Made by a program: the position numbers and the translations under genes
Assembly: GCF_002953715.1 (NCBI RefSeq)
Contig: NZ_CP025012.1
Span: forward strand, 4,087,001-4,151,000
Direction of reading: 5' to 3'
Length of the DNA stretch: 64,000 nucleotides
From: Rhizobium leguminosarum
GTDB taxonomy: Bacteria; Pseudomonadota; Alphaproteobacteria; Rhizobiales; Rhizobiaceae
Notes under the pieces: generated by a model
Told to the model about the DNA's origin: nothing
Database searches by the model: none
The model's input: the letters and a program-made list of their open reading frames with translations, nothing else
Shown: positions 26,275-35,095 of the stretch, in pieces
Numbering within the stretch: the first letter of the stretch is position 1
Layout: each line of letters opens with the position of its first letter

Positions 26275-26793
26275 TCACCGCACCTGACGATGGACTCGCC
26301 GCGTCCTCGTGACCCGCCGCGCACCCAATCCCAGCAGTACAGCCACGACCCAGCCGCCGAGAAATCCGATCGCGCTCCAGACGAGACCCGCAAAGCTAAC
26401 GGGCACGCCGGGCACGAAGTCGCGCCAGGTATTGGCGAAGACGACGTCATCGGCATTCCCCAGCAGCACAAAGGGCTTGGCGACGGGTGCGGCGGTGCCG
26501 AGGTGGAGCTGCTGCGACAGCAGCGATTCGTAGCGCGTGATCGTGCTGCGCATCGAGACGCCGCGGTCGCGCAGGAAATCGTCGGATGATTGCGCATAGG
26601 CGTTCAGCGCCTGCTGGCGATCGAGATGATGTTCGGCCGCCTGGGCATTGAAATCCTCGACGATGACCCGCAATTCGTCGATCGCCCCGCCGATCCGCTG
26701 GCGGTATTGCTGCGCAAATTCCGGCGCCTGCGAAAACACCGTGCCGCCGGCAAGCCCGGCGACGACGGTAATGATCCTTGCAATCGGTCCCAT
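26275..26793 (-). CDS. DUF2937 membrane protein
   Basis: A 172-residue protein with hydrophobic segments at both ends: MGPIARIITVVAGLAGGTVFSQ at the N-terminus and VSFAGLVWSAIGFLGGWVVAVLLGLG near the C-terminus. Between them is a helical periplasmic domain (PEFAQQYRQRIGGAIDELRVIVEDF, YAQSSDDFLRDRGVSM). This layout matches DUF2937, a family of unknown function. The gene is convergent with the ethanolamine permease and divergent from the small secreted protein. Confidence 0.8.
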   Translation of the reverse strand: MGPIARIITVVAGLAGGTVFSQAPEFAQQYRQRIGGAIDELRVIVEDFNAQAAEHHLDRQQALNAYAQSSDDFLRDRGVSMRSTITRYESLLSQQLHLGTAAPVAKPFVLLGNADDVVFANTWRDFVPGVPVSFAGLVWSAIGFLGGWVVAVLLGLGARRVTRTRRVHRQVR

Positions 26794-26940
26794 GATCTAT
26801 GCCTCCGGCTGTCCCCCTGCGCTAACGATCCGCGGCGGGAAAGGTTTCTGCCTCCGTCACAATCGGTAACTCTATGTGATTGAACCGACTGTGCTTCCGG
26901 CGAGTTGATGCCGTGACCAACTCAGAAAGAGAGACTTGTC

Positions 26941-27183
26941 ATGAAACAGATTATCCTTGCCTGCACGCTCACTGCTGCGTCCATCTTTTCCGCAATGCCG
27001 TCCCAGGCGGCAAGTGTGACCATCACCACGGATGATTCGCGCCCCACTTACCGTCATGCGGAACGGCCCTATTACCGCCATCACATGAGGCCGCGCCACG
27101 TCTCCCAGGACTGCTTCACCAAGACGGAAAAAATCCGCCGTCACGGCCATACGGTCGTCAAGGAAACCCGAATCTGCCGATAA
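26941..27183 (+). CDS. Small secreted His/Arg-rich protein, unknown
   Basis: An 80-residue protein with a signal peptide (MKQIILACTLTAASIFSAMP, cleavage near SQAAS). The mature part of about 55 residues is rich in Arg, His and Tyr (RPYYRHHMRPRH) and has two cysteines (QDCFTK and the penultimate RICR) that could form a disulfide. The AGAGAGA run upstream can serve as ribosome-binding site. A strong terminator follows. I cannot assign a function. Confidence 0.7.
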   Translation: MKQIILACTLTAASIFSAMPSQAASVTITTDDSRPTYRHAERPYYRHHMRPRHVSQDCFTKTEKIRRHGHTVVKETRICR

Positions 27184-27199
27184 GGCAAATCCATGCAGG

Positions 27200-27232
27200 A
27201 AAAGCCCGGCTGAACTTCCCAGCCGGGCTTTC
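27200..27232 (+). terminator. Intrinsic terminator after the small secreted protein
   Basis: AAAGCCCGGCTG pairs perfectly with CAGCCGGGCTTT across a short loop (AACTTCC region), 17 bases after the stop codon. Confidence 0.85.
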
Positions 27233-27309
27233 CATTTGATCTCGCCCAGATCTCGACGATGGAACTTCGCAATATCAGCCGCGTTAATCGTGAAGCGGGA
27301 GTATTCATC

Positions 27310-27462
27310 ATGCGTATCAAGATGATTCTATTGGCTATCGCTTATGTCGCCGTCAGCGTCGTGCTGCTTGCCATCGCCTATCAGCCGCAGAGTCCGGGCG
27401 CGATGCAGAAAACCGATCGTCTGGCCGGCTCGTCCTTTCTCGTCGAACGCTTCGCCGGTTGA
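27310..27462 (+). CDS. Small membrane protein, unknown
   Basis: A 50-residue frame starting MRIKMILLAIAYVAVSVVLL, one hydrophobic helix followed by a polar tail ending SSFLVERFAG. A GGGAG site lies ten bases upstream. The positive N-terminus and helix fit a small inner-membrane protein or an exported peptide, but there is no family evidence, and the support is limited to the ribosome-binding site and composition. Confidence 0.45.
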   Translation: MRIKMILLAIAYVAVSVVLLAIAYQPQSPGAMQKTDRLAGSSFLVERFAG

Positions 27463-27544
27463 TCAGCTGAGCGCCGGCTTATAGGCGACGACGTGGAAAT
27501 ATTCCTGGTCCGGCATGTCTCGCCCGGAGCAGCCCGCCGTTTGG

Positions 27545-27835
27545 TCAATGCGGACCGTCAAGCGAAGATCCGCCAAGCAGAATCCGGTTCTGCACCAAAT
27601 GCACCCCCTCGACGGCCTTGGCGACAGCAGTCGCCCGTTCGATCTCGCCGACCGTGCCGACGGTGCCGCTCAGCACGATCTGGTCGTTCTCCATCGTCAC
27701 TTCGACATCAGACGCATCGATGCCGCCGGCGATCGCAAGCGCATTGGCCACGGCCGCTTCGACTGATGCGCGATTGGCGATTTCGGCTTCCATCTCGGGT
27801 TCGAGCCCGTGAAATGTCTGCTCCTTGAAAACCAT
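27545..27835 (-). CDS. BON domain protein
   Basis: A 96-residue protein made almost entirely of one BON domain (about residues 20-88): ASVEAAVANALAIAGGIDASDVEVTMEND, then IVLSGTVGTVGEIERATAVAKAVEGVHLVQNRI. BON domains bind phospholipid or are found in envelope and stress proteins such as OsmY. There is no signal peptide, so it may be cytoplasmic. A GAGGAA ribosome-binding site precedes the ATG at 27835. Confidence 0.85.
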   Translation of the reverse strand: MVFKEQTFHGLEPEMEAEIANRASVEAAVANALAIAGGIDASDVEVTMENDQIVLSGTVGTVGEIERATAVAKAVEGVHLVQNRILLGGSSLDGPH

Positions 27836-27898
27836 GATCCATTCCTCCGTGAAACCTGCGGAGGAAACGCCCTTCGACAGAGTTTGGTTTCAACGCCG

Positions 27899-28549
27899 CT
27901 ACCAGTTAACGCGATAGCGGAGATTGACGCTGCCAGCCTCATCCCCCGAAAACGGATCGTTCATCGACGCATCGAGATTGAGGTTCGGCAGGATAGTCTG
28001 GCTGACCGCCACCGTACTCGAGAAGTCGCCGGTGACATTGCTGACGCCTGTGCCTGCCGAAAGCGAGGTTCCCGTCCAGGGATGGATCAGTTTCAGAGCC
28101 TGCGATGCCGTCACAGAAGCCTGCCGGGCATCGACCGCATCAAATTGAACGCTGATGGACCGGCTCGATTGCATGTCGAGCGAATCGGACAGGATCCAGC
28201 TGCGCGAGCGGCTAAGGGTCAGCGCGCCGCTGCCGCGCAGCGTATCGACGCTGACGCTCGCGCCCTGTTGTGACTGGCTTGCCGGGGTGACGCTCGTCCT
28301 GGTGATCCTGCCCCAGAGCATTGCCTGTTCGGAATCGGGCAGCGGCGCCCCGCCCTTGGTCGAGGCAAGCGCGATATCGGCGCCGGCGCTCGTTTCCCAT
28401 TCCGCCGGCAGGCGAAAACCCATCGTCGCCTTGTAGGACCGGTCCGAAAGCTTGGCCGGCGACCAGATCAGCAGGTCGTCCGCCCGCGCTGCAGTGGTGA
28501 GCGAGGGCAGGATGGCGAAAAGAATGCATGCTATTTTGAATATCGTCAT
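27899..28549 (-). CDS. Secreted protein of unknown function, probably beta-rich
   Basis: A 216-residue protein with a signal peptide (MTIFKIACILFAILPSLTTA, cleavage near ARADD). The mature chain alternates polar and apolar residues and is rich in Ser, Thr and Ala, ends SVNLRYRVNW (an aromatic C-terminal residue, as in outer-membrane barrels), and includes several strand-like segments (GALTLSRSRSWILS, SISVQFDAVDARQASV, FSSTVAVSQTILPNLNLDAS). No named family is recognised. A small outer-membrane or periplasmic beta protein is an inference. It is upstream of the BON gene in the same direction. Confidence 0.65.
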   Translation of the reverse strand: MTIFKIACILFAILPSLTTAARADDLLIWSPAKLSDRSYKATMGFRLPAEWETSAGADIALASTKGGAPLPDSEQAMLWGRITRTSVTPASQSQQGASVSVDTLRGSGALTLSRSRSWILSDSLDMQSSRSISVQFDAVDARQASVTASQALKLIHPWTGTSLSAGTGVSNVTGDFSSTVAVSQTILPNLNLDASMNDPFSGDEAGSVNLRYRVNW

Positions 28550-28955
28550 GAAATCCGATCGTTTAACCTGACGCGGGGCTCCAGCGCCGAAACCGACGCG
28601 ACAGCACCTATGAAAGCGCTCGCAACGAGCGCGATGGGATCGTGGCCAAGCCCGCGATAGAAATCACGGCCAAGCCGTCGATCCCGGTTTCATCCTCGAT
28701 TTAATTTTGGCCGGAAAGCCTGTGGCACCGAGTGCATGTTCTTCAATGGACGCCGCAGCGTCCCGAATTGCCCATGCGACCGTGAACGGTCGCGGCGGAA
28801 CCTCCCAATCCCCGTAAGGATTGTTATTAGGATCACATCCGGCCGCCGCTCTGTAAACCCCTCAAGGGTTGAAATCTGCTGCACCGCACACTTGCCGCCC
28901 CCTCCAAACCCTAGTAGAGCCTGAGCCTACGAGAGAAATTTTCGCGAAATTCCAC
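28550..28955. other. Gap upstream of dxr with three short hairpins
   Basis: About 400 bases between divergent genes. Within 28776-28870 there are three close hairpins: GCGACCG/CGGTCGC (28776-28793), AATCC/GGATT (28807-28822) and AACCC/GGGTT (28856-28870). They could belong to a dxr leader or a small RNA. No convincing short gene was seen. Confidence 0.4.
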
Positions 28956-30146
28956 ATGATGACCGGCAAAAGTGCGCCGCGGCGCCTCAGCATCTTCGGT
29001 TCGACGGGTTCGATCGGCCAGAATACACTCAATGTCGTCGATCATCTGGGCGGACGGGAGAACTTCGAAATCTCCGTGCTGACCGGCAGCGGCAATGTCG
29101 AATTGCTGGCGCGGCAGGCGAAATCATCCGGCGCGCGGCTGGCGGTGACGGCAAACGACCGGCATTACGAATCACTGAAGAGTGAACTTTCCGGCAGCGG
29201 CATCGAGGTCGCCTCGGGAAAATCCGGCCTGATGGAAGCCGCCGACCGCGAAGTCGACTGGGTAATGGCGGCAATCGTCGGCACTGCGGGCCTGGCGCCG
29301 ACGCTTGCCGCTGCACGCCGCGGCGCCGATATCGCTCTTGCCAACAAGGAATGCCTGGTATCGGCCGGTGATCTCTTTATCGCAGCGATCCGCGAAGGCG
29401 GCGGCAGGCTGCTTCCTGTCGACAGCGAGCACAACGCCATTTTCCAGGTGCTGGAAGAGAACCAGCGCCACGCGGTCGAGCGCGTCATCCTGACGGCATC
29501 AGGCGGCCCCTTCCGCACCGCCTCGCTGCGTGACATGGCTGATGTGACGGTGGAAACCGCGCGCGCCCACCCGAACTGGTCGATGGGATTGAAGATCTCG
29601 ATCGACAGCGCCTCGATGTTCAACAAGGCGCTGGAGATGATCGAAGCCCGGCACCTTTTCGGTCTCAGACCCGAACAGATCGAGGTCATCTTCCACCCGC
29701 AATCGATCATCCATTCCATGGTCGGCTATACGGATGGGTCTGTGCTGGCGCAGCTCGGCGCGCCCGATATGCGCACCGCCATCGGTTATGCCCTGTCCTT
29801 TCCGCGCCGGCCGAACCTGCCGGTCGAGCGGCTGGATTTCGCCAAGCTCGCCAGGCTGGATTTCGAGGCACCGGATGAGGTGCGGTTTCCGGCGCTGCGG
29901 CTCGCACGCCTGGCCATGACGCGCGGCGGCGTTCAGGGCGCGGTGCTGAACGGCGCCAAGGAAGTGGCGCTCGAAGCCTTCATCGAAGGGCGGCTGTCCT
30001 TCCTCGCCATGGCCGAGGTCACCGAGAGGGTCATGGACGATCTGGCCGGCCTGCCGCCGGCTTCCAGCATGGACGATGTCTTCGCCGCCGACAGGCAGGC
30101 CCGGCAAAGTGCGGCGGAGCTCATGACGCTGGCGATCGCCGAGTGA
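28956..30146 (+). CDS. dxr: 1-deoxy-D-xylulose 5-phosphate reductoisomerase
   Basis: Dxr makes 2-C-methyl-D-erythritol 4-phosphate from DXP with NADPH, the committed step of the non-mevalonate isoprenoid pathway. The 396-residue protein begins with the nucleotide-binding LSIFGSTGSIGQNTLNV, then ALANKECLVSAGD, the catalytic loop PVDSEHNAIFQ, ILTASGGPFR, HPNWSMGLKISIDSASMFNKALEMIEA and FHPQSIIHSMVGYTDGSVLAQL. Two adjacent ATGs (28956, 28959) could start it; the frame extends to 28869 but without conservation. The gene is not beside the cdsA/uppS cluster found in many bacteria. Confidence 0.96.
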   Translation: MMTGKSAPRRLSIFGSTGSIGQNTLNVVDHLGGRENFEISVLTGSGNVELLARQAKSSGARLAVTANDRHYESLKSELSGSGIEVASGKSGLMEAADREVDWVMAAIVGTAGLAPTLAAARRGADIALANKECLVSAGDLFIAAIREGGGRLLPVDSEHNAIFQVLEENQRHAVERVILTASGGPFRTASLRDMADVTVETARAHPNWSMGLKISIDSASMFNKALEMIEARHLFGLRPEQIEVIFHPQSIIHSMVGYTDGSVLAQLGAPDMRTAIGYALSFPRRPNLPVERLDFAKLARLDFEAPDEVRFPALRLARLAMTRGGVQGAVLNGAKEVALEAFIEGRLSFLAMAEVTERVMDDLAGLPPASSMDDVFAADRQARQSAAELMTLAIAE

Positions 30147-30199
30147 AGTTCAGACGGGCCGATCGCGAAGTGGTCGCCCGCCTGTGATCCTGACGGCCG

Positions 30200-31288
30200 C
30201 TATTCGCGCAACCGGTTCCCACCCTCGTCGAACAGTCTGCAATCCGACGGTTCAAACAGCAGGCTCACCTGCTCGCCCGCCGCAATACTGATCGGTGACC
30301 GATGCTCGACGGTGAGCGATTGGCCATCGGCAAGCTGGCAGTAGAGATATTGCGTTCCCCCGAGATATTCCGAAAAATCGACCCTGGCGGTCAGGCTGCC
30401 CGATAGGTCGGATGCCACCTTCAGATGCTCCGGCCGTAAACCGAGCGTCACTGCGGCACCGATCGGCCGGTTTGCGGGCGGAAGACCGCTTTCGATGCGC
30501 GTGCCTGCGACTTCGACCAGGCCTCCCTCACCCCAGCGGGCATTCAGCAGGTTCATCCGGGGTGAGCCGATGAAGCCCGCCACGAAGGTATTCGAGGGAT
30601 TCTCGTAGATTTCCCGCGGCGTTCCCGCCTGTTCGACGCGGCCGTCGCGCAGCACGACGATCTTGTCGGCGAGCGTCATCGCCTCCGTCTGGTCGTGCGT
30701 GACATAGATCATCGTGTTGCCGAGTTCGCGGTGGAGGCGGGCGATCTCGATGCGCATCGAAACGCGCAGTTCGGCATCGAGATTGGACAGCGGTTCGTCG
30801 AACAGGAAGACATCGGGCTTGCGCACGATCGCCCGGCCGATCGCCACACGTTGCCGCTGGCCGCCGGAAAGCTGTCCCGGCCGCCGGTCGAGAAGATGGT
30901 CGATCTTCAGGATCGCGGAGGCGGCCTTGACGCGCGTCTCTATCTCCGCAGCATTGGTGCGCGCCATCTTCAACCCAAAGGCCAGGTTGTCGCGCACGCT
31001 CATATGCGGATAGAGCGCGTAAGACTGGAAGACCATGGCGATGCCGCGCTCGGATGGATCGAGATCGGTGACGATGCGTCCCTTGATCTCGACCTCCCCG
31101 TCGGTCACATCTTCCAGGCCGGCGATCATGCGAAGAAGCGTCGATTTTCCGCAGCCGGAAGGGCCGACGAAGACGACGAATTCACCCTCCGCGATCGTCA
31201 GGTCGATCCCATGGACTACCTGCAGATTGCCATAGCTTTTTCGCACGTCCTGGAGCACGACGCTCTTGTTACCCATACCGTTCGTCAT
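30200..31288 (-). CDS. Sugar ABC transporter ATP-binding protein (MalK/UgpC type)
   Basis: A 362-residue ATPase: Walker A GPSGCGKSTLLRM (about residues 43-55), Q-loop in VFQSYALYPHMSV, signature LSGGQRQRVAIGRAI, Walker B DVFLFDEPLSNLD and H-loop YVTHDQTEAM. The C-terminal third is a TOBE/MalK regulatory domain (LGLRPEHLKV). It energises the permease pair encoded upstream. The ATG at 31288 lies 12 bases after the GH127 stop; an in-frame TTG at 31294 is less likely. It is last in the lacI-led operon. Confidence 0.92.
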   Translation of the reverse strand: MTNGMGNKSVVLQDVRKSYGNLQVVHGIDLTIAEGEFVVFVGPSGCGKSTLLRMIAGLEDVTDGEVEIKGRIVTDLDPSERGIAMVFQSYALYPHMSVRDNLAFGLKMARTNAAEIETRVKAASAILKIDHLLDRRPGQLSGGQRQRVAIGRAIVRKPDVFLFDEPLSNLDAELRVSMRIEIARLHRELGNTMIYVTHDQTEAMTLADKIVVLRDGRVEQAGTPREIYENPSNTFVAGFIGSPRMNLLNARWGEGGLVEVAGTRIESGLPPANRPIGAAVTLGLRPEHLKVASDLSGSLTARVDFSEYLGGTQYLYCQLADGQSLTVEHRSPISIAAGEQVSLLFEPSDCRLFDEGGNRLRE

Positions 31289-31300
31289 CCCCAAAAAGAC

Positions 31301-33223
31301 CTATCTGTCCGACTGGACCCAGACGAGCATCTCTCCGGGCGCGCGGTTGTCCCAGAGATGATAGGGCACGAAACGCGCGGTGGCGACCTGCCTTTCAGCC
31401 GGCGACTTGCGGTAGAGCGCTGTTCCCCAGTTCGATGTTTCCTCGCGCTCGACCTTGAGATCGAGGGCGACGGCATCATTGAGATCCTTCAGCACGACGG
31501 TTTCGGCTGTGGAGAGCTCGCGCGGCAGGACGATGGCATTGAGGTCTTCGCCATTGTCTGTGGTTTCGACGCAATAGACCAGCGGGCCGCGCATCAATGC
31601 GACGCGGCCGGCGTCCTGGCGCACCTTCGGATTGGCATATTGCGGGCGAAGCGCCAGCGGCAGGTAGAGGGCGACACGATCGCCCGCGGTCCACTCACGA
31701 TCGATCCTGGCATATCCGTCCCGCATATTGGCATTGAGATCGAGCATCTCTCCATTGATGCTGAGGGTTGCGCCGTCGGCCCAGTCCGGAATGCGCAGCG
31801 ACAGTGCAAACTTCGCCGGCTTCTCCAGCCTGGTGGTAAAGGCGACCGCACCTTCCCACGGATAGTTGGTGGTCTGCTCGAGTTCCACCTCGGCGCCGTT
31901 GGCAAGCTTCAGCCGCGCGGTGCTCTCGCCATAGAGGTGCACGGCGATCTCGTTGTCCGAAACGGCGTACATGTAGGAGCCGATCGAGGTCACCAGCCGG
32001 GCGATGTTGGGCGGGCAGCAAGGGCAATGGTGCCACTTCCACCGGTGGTGCTTGCCGGCACTTTCAAGCGGATTGTCATAGAAGAACGTCTTGCCGTCGG
32101 TCGAAAGCCCCGGCAGCGCGCCGTTGTAAAGCGCCTGTTCCATGATGTCGGCATAGCGCCGATCCGGCCCGCGTCCAAGCATGCGGCTCGCCCAGAACAC
32201 CAAGCCGACCGAGGCGCAGGTCTCCGCATAAGCGGTATCGTTCGGCAGATCGAAGTAATCGGTAAAGCCTTCGTTGGAGGCAGCCGGCCCGATGCCGCCG
32301 GTGATGTACATCTGCTTGGTCGTCAGATCGTCCCAGAGCGTTTCCAGCGCTGCCGTCAGACTGTCGTCCTTGTATTCCGTGGCGATGTCGGCCATGCCCG
32401 AATAAAGGTACATGGCGCGCACCGCGTGGCCGACGACCTTCGTCTGCGCGCGCACCGGCTGGTGCGCCTGCGCATATTCATAGGTCTTCTGGTGGTACTC
32501 GGAGACATCGCGCCCGTCGCGGCTTGCCTCGGCGGTGAAGAAATGCGGTTCGGTGCCGCGTTCGTCGATGAAGTATTTCGACAGCTCGAGATATTTCTTC
32601 TCATCCGTCACGCGGGCGAGCTTGACCAGCGCCAGCTCGACTTCCTCATGGCCGCAATAGCCTGATATCTGGCCTTCGCCGTGACCGAAAATCTTGATCA
32701 TGTAATCGGCATAGCGGCACATGATGTCGAGCAGCTTGCGTTTGCCGGTCGCCTGATAATAGGCGACCGCGGCTTCCATCAGGTGCCCCGCGCAATAGAG
32801 CTCGTGATGGTCGCGCAGGTTGGTCCAGCGGCGGCTCGGCTCGACGCGCTGGAACCAGGCGTTCAGATAGCCGTCCTCATCCTGCAGCTTCTCATACATG
32901 TCGATGATCTCATCGGCGCGCGCCTCCAGCTTCGGGTTCGGCCGGCGATAGAGCGAATAGGCGATCGTTTCGATCGACTTGCCGAGGTCGGAGTCCCAGA
33001 ACATCTGCGTCGTCCCGCCCCATGGCTGTATCGGAATGACGACGCCGGGGCTCGGCTGATCGACGTCGATCGCCCTGAGCATGCCGGCCTCGACGCAGCG
33101 GTCGAGCAGGGTCTCGGCAGTGGAATTGCAGACGGCGTCCTGCCATTTGCCCCAGAAGCCGCCGAGCTCCACATCGGGAACGGCGACGGGACGAAACTGG
33201 CGGTCATTGCTTGCTTTGGTCAT
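31301..33223 (-). CDS. GH127 family glycoside hydrolase (beta-L-arabinofuranosidase type)
   Basis: A 640-residue enzyme of the DUF1680/GH127 family, whose characterised members release beta-L-arabinofuranose from plant hydroxyproline-linked arabino-oligosaccharides. The metal and nucleophile motif H-H-C-P-C-C-P-P-N is present (about residues 396-404), preceded by the catalytic region YAETCASVGLVFWASRML and followed by C-terminal beta domains. There is no signal peptide, so it should act on imported oligosaccharides in the cytoplasm. The start at 33223 follows GTGGAG; an alternative ATG at 33247 overlaps the permease stop by four bases. Confidence 0.88.
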   Translation of the reverse strand: MTKASNDRQFRPVAVPDVELGGFWGKWQDAVCNSTAETLLDRCVEAGMLRAIDVDQPSPGVVIPIQPWGGTTQMFWDSDLGKSIETIAYSLYRRPNPKLEARADEIIDMYEKLQDEDGYLNAWFQRVEPSRRWTNLRDHHELYCAGHLMEAAVAYYQATGKRKLLDIMCRYADYMIKIFGHGEGQISGYCGHEEVELALVKLARVTDEKKYLELSKYFIDERGTEPHFFTAEASRDGRDVSEYHQKTYEYAQAHQPVRAQTKVVGHAVRAMYLYSGMADIATEYKDDSLTAALETLWDDLTTKQMYITGGIGPAASNEGFTDYFDLPNDTAYAETCASVGLVFWASRMLGRGPDRRYADIMEQALYNGALPGLSTDGKTFFYDNPLESAGKHHRWKWHHCPCCPPNIARLVTSIGSYMYAVSDNEIAVHLYGESTARLKLANGAEVELEQTTNYPWEGAVAFTTRLEKPAKFALSLRIPDWADGATLSINGEMLDLNANMRDGYARIDREWTAGDRVALYLPLALRPQYANPKVRQDAGRVALMRGPLVYCVETTDNGEDLNAIVLPRELSTAETVVLKDLNDAVALDLKVEREETSNWGTALYRKSPAERQVATARFVPYHLWDNRAPGEMLVWVQSDR

Positions 33224-33243
33224 AGGCTCCACTTTCTCTAAGA

Positions 33244-34107
33244 TCATTTCACCGCGCCGGCCATCAGCCCGCGCATGTAGTAGCGTTGCAGGAGCAGGAA
33301 GACGATCAGGCAGGGGATCGTCATGACGACGACACCGGCTTGGACCGCTCCCCAGTTGATGGCGCCGAGCCGTCCGGCGCGAACCGCCGTCATCAGCACC
33401 GGCAGGGTGTATTTCTCATTGCTGGAAAGCAGCACGAGTGCGGCCAGAAACTCGTTCCAGGCATTGAGGAAGGCAAAGATCGCGACCGTCGCGACGCCGG
33501 GAAGCACCAGCGGCAGAAGAACCCGGACCAAGAGCCTGAGGTCGCGCGCGCCGTCGATGCGCGCGGCCTCTTCGATCTCCTTCGGCACGGCGTCGAAGGC
33601 GTTGCGCATCATGAAGACCGAGAAGGGCAGTTGCAGCGTCACATAGACGAGCGTCAGCCCAAGCAGCGAATTGTTGAGTCCGAGCTTTGCCAGAATGATG
33701 AAGAGCGGCGTCAGGATCGATTGGAACGGGATCATCAGCGTCGCGATGATCAGCACGAAGAGCGCATTCTTCAGCGGGAATCGATAGCGCGAGAAGCCGT
33801 AGCCGGCGAGCAGGCTGACAGCGACGGTCAGCACCACGGTGGCGACCGAAACGAACAGCGAATTGATCATGTGCCGCCAGATGCCGGCGCCAAACGTATC
33901 GAGCAGCGCGTAGGAATCGATGCTGACGCCTGCGGTCGGCCACGGCGGCAAGGGCGGCAGGCTGGCCTCCGTGCCATGCCGGAAGGACGACAACAGCGTG
34001 ATCACGAAGGGGGCGAGAAAGAAGATCGATATCGCGATGCCGGTCAGATGATAGGCCGACTTCGTCCGGATGGCCTTGCGCGCGCGGCGTTCACTTGAGG
34101 TGGTCAT
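33244..34107 (-). CDS. Carbohydrate ABC transporter permease (MalG type)
   Basis: A 287-residue inner-membrane protein with six predicted helices. The EAA loop is EEAARIDGARDLRLLVRVLLPLVLPG, which contacts the ATPase. The N-terminus is basic (SSERRARKAIRTKSAYH) before the first helix. It overlaps the upstream permease stop by four bases (ATGA), and its own stop touches the GH127 frame, so the genes are closely coupled. Confidence 0.92.
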   Translation of the reverse strand: MTTSSERRARKAIRTKSAYHLTGIAISIFFLAPFVITLLSSFRHGTEASLPPLPPWPTAGVSIDSYALLDTFGAGIWRHMINSLFVSVATVVLTVAVSLLAGYGFSRYRFPLKNALFVLIIATLMIPFQSILTPLFIILAKLGLNNSLLGLTLVYVTLQLPFSVFMMRNAFDAVPKEIEEAARIDGARDLRLLVRVLLPLVLPGVATVAIFAFLNAWNEFLAALVLLSSNEKYTLPVLMTAVRAGRLGAINWGAVQAGVVVMTIPCLIVFLLLQRYYMRGLMAGAVK

Positions 34108-35021
34108 GGACGCTCCTCCCCGACGCGAAGCAGCCAGAGCTGCACGATGCTGATCGCCACCAGGATGGCGAGAAGCACGATCGACAGCGCTGCGCCATAA
34201 CCGAGATTGAAGGACACGAAGGACTGATTGAAGATGTAGTAGACCACCGAGATCATCTTGTTCTGCGGACCGCCCGACGTCATGATGTAGAACTGGTCGA
34301 AGGCGAGGATCGAACCGGTGACGGAGACGATCAGCGCCAGCGCAATCGTCTTGCGCATCAGCGGCAGCGTCAGATGCCGGAAACGCTGCCAGCGGCCGGC
34401 GCCGTCGATGCGGGCGGCTTCCGTCAGCTCGGACGGAATGGCCTGAAGCCCGGTCAAAAGAATGATCATGGTGAAGCCTGCGATCTTCCAGACGACCATC
34501 ACCACGATGGTCAGAAAGGCGGTGTCGAAGGTCGCAAGAAGATTGGGGCTCTTTTCCACGAGGCCGAGCGCTTTCAAGGCCGGGCCGATGAAGCCGCTAT
34601 CGACATTGGCGAGCCAGACCCAAAGCAGGGAGGCAGTGGCAAGGCCGACCACGACGGGCAGGAAGATGATCGTCCGATAGGCGCCGACGAACTGCCGTTC
34701 CTTCTCGACGAAGATTGCCAGCGGAAAGGCGATCGCGAAGATCGCGATGGTGACGATCACGGTGTAATAGGCCGTGAAATTCAGTGCCGTCATGAAACGG
34801 GTGTCATTGGCCATGCGGAAATAATTGTTGAAGCCGATCCAGCGGGACGCTCCCATCAGCGGCCAGTTGTGGAGGCTCATCCATCCGGTGAAGAGGACCG
34901 GCATAATGAAAAAGACGATGACCAGCGCCATAGCGGGCGCGATGTAGACGAGGCCGCGCCAGTTCGATCGGCGCCGTCGCCTGCGCTGAGGCAATAGAAT
35001 CTCTGAACCGGAACCGGTCAT
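34104..35021 (-). CDS. Carbohydrate ABC transporter permease (MalF type)
   Basis: A 305-residue permease with six helices and the EAA loop TEAARIDGAGRWQRFRHLTLPLM. The start is an Arg-rich cytoplasmic segment (PQRRRRRRSNWRG). The ATG at 35021 has GGAG eight bases upstream; the frame continues to 35036. It lies between the binding-protein gene and the second permease, the usual order for this importer class. Confidence 0.92.
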   Translation of the reverse strand: MTGSGSEILLPQRRRRRRSNWRGLVYIAPAMALVIVFFIMPVLFTGWMSLHNWPLMGASRWIGFNNYFRMANDTRFMTALNFTAYYTVIVTIAIFAIAFPLAIFVEKERQFVGAYRTIIFLPVVVGLATASLLWVWLANVDSGFIGPALKALGLVEKSPNLLATFDTAFLTIVVMVVWKIAGFTMIILLTGLQAIPSELTEAARIDGAGRWQRFRHLTLPLMRKTIALALIVSVTGSILAFDQFYIMTSGGPQNKMISVVYYIFNQSFVSFNLGYGAALSIVLLAILVAISIVQLWLLRVGEERP

Positions 35022-35095
35022 CAAAACGCTCCGCATCTGTCGAGTGGAATTGGCCGGGAAGCTGCCACCGCTCCCCGGCCGCGGCCGGGAGAGAG

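Noticed and set aside
30695..32665. A 656-codon plus-strand frame over the ABC ATPase and GH127 genes
   Set aside because: It spans two well supported minus-strand genes and has no domain pattern of its own.
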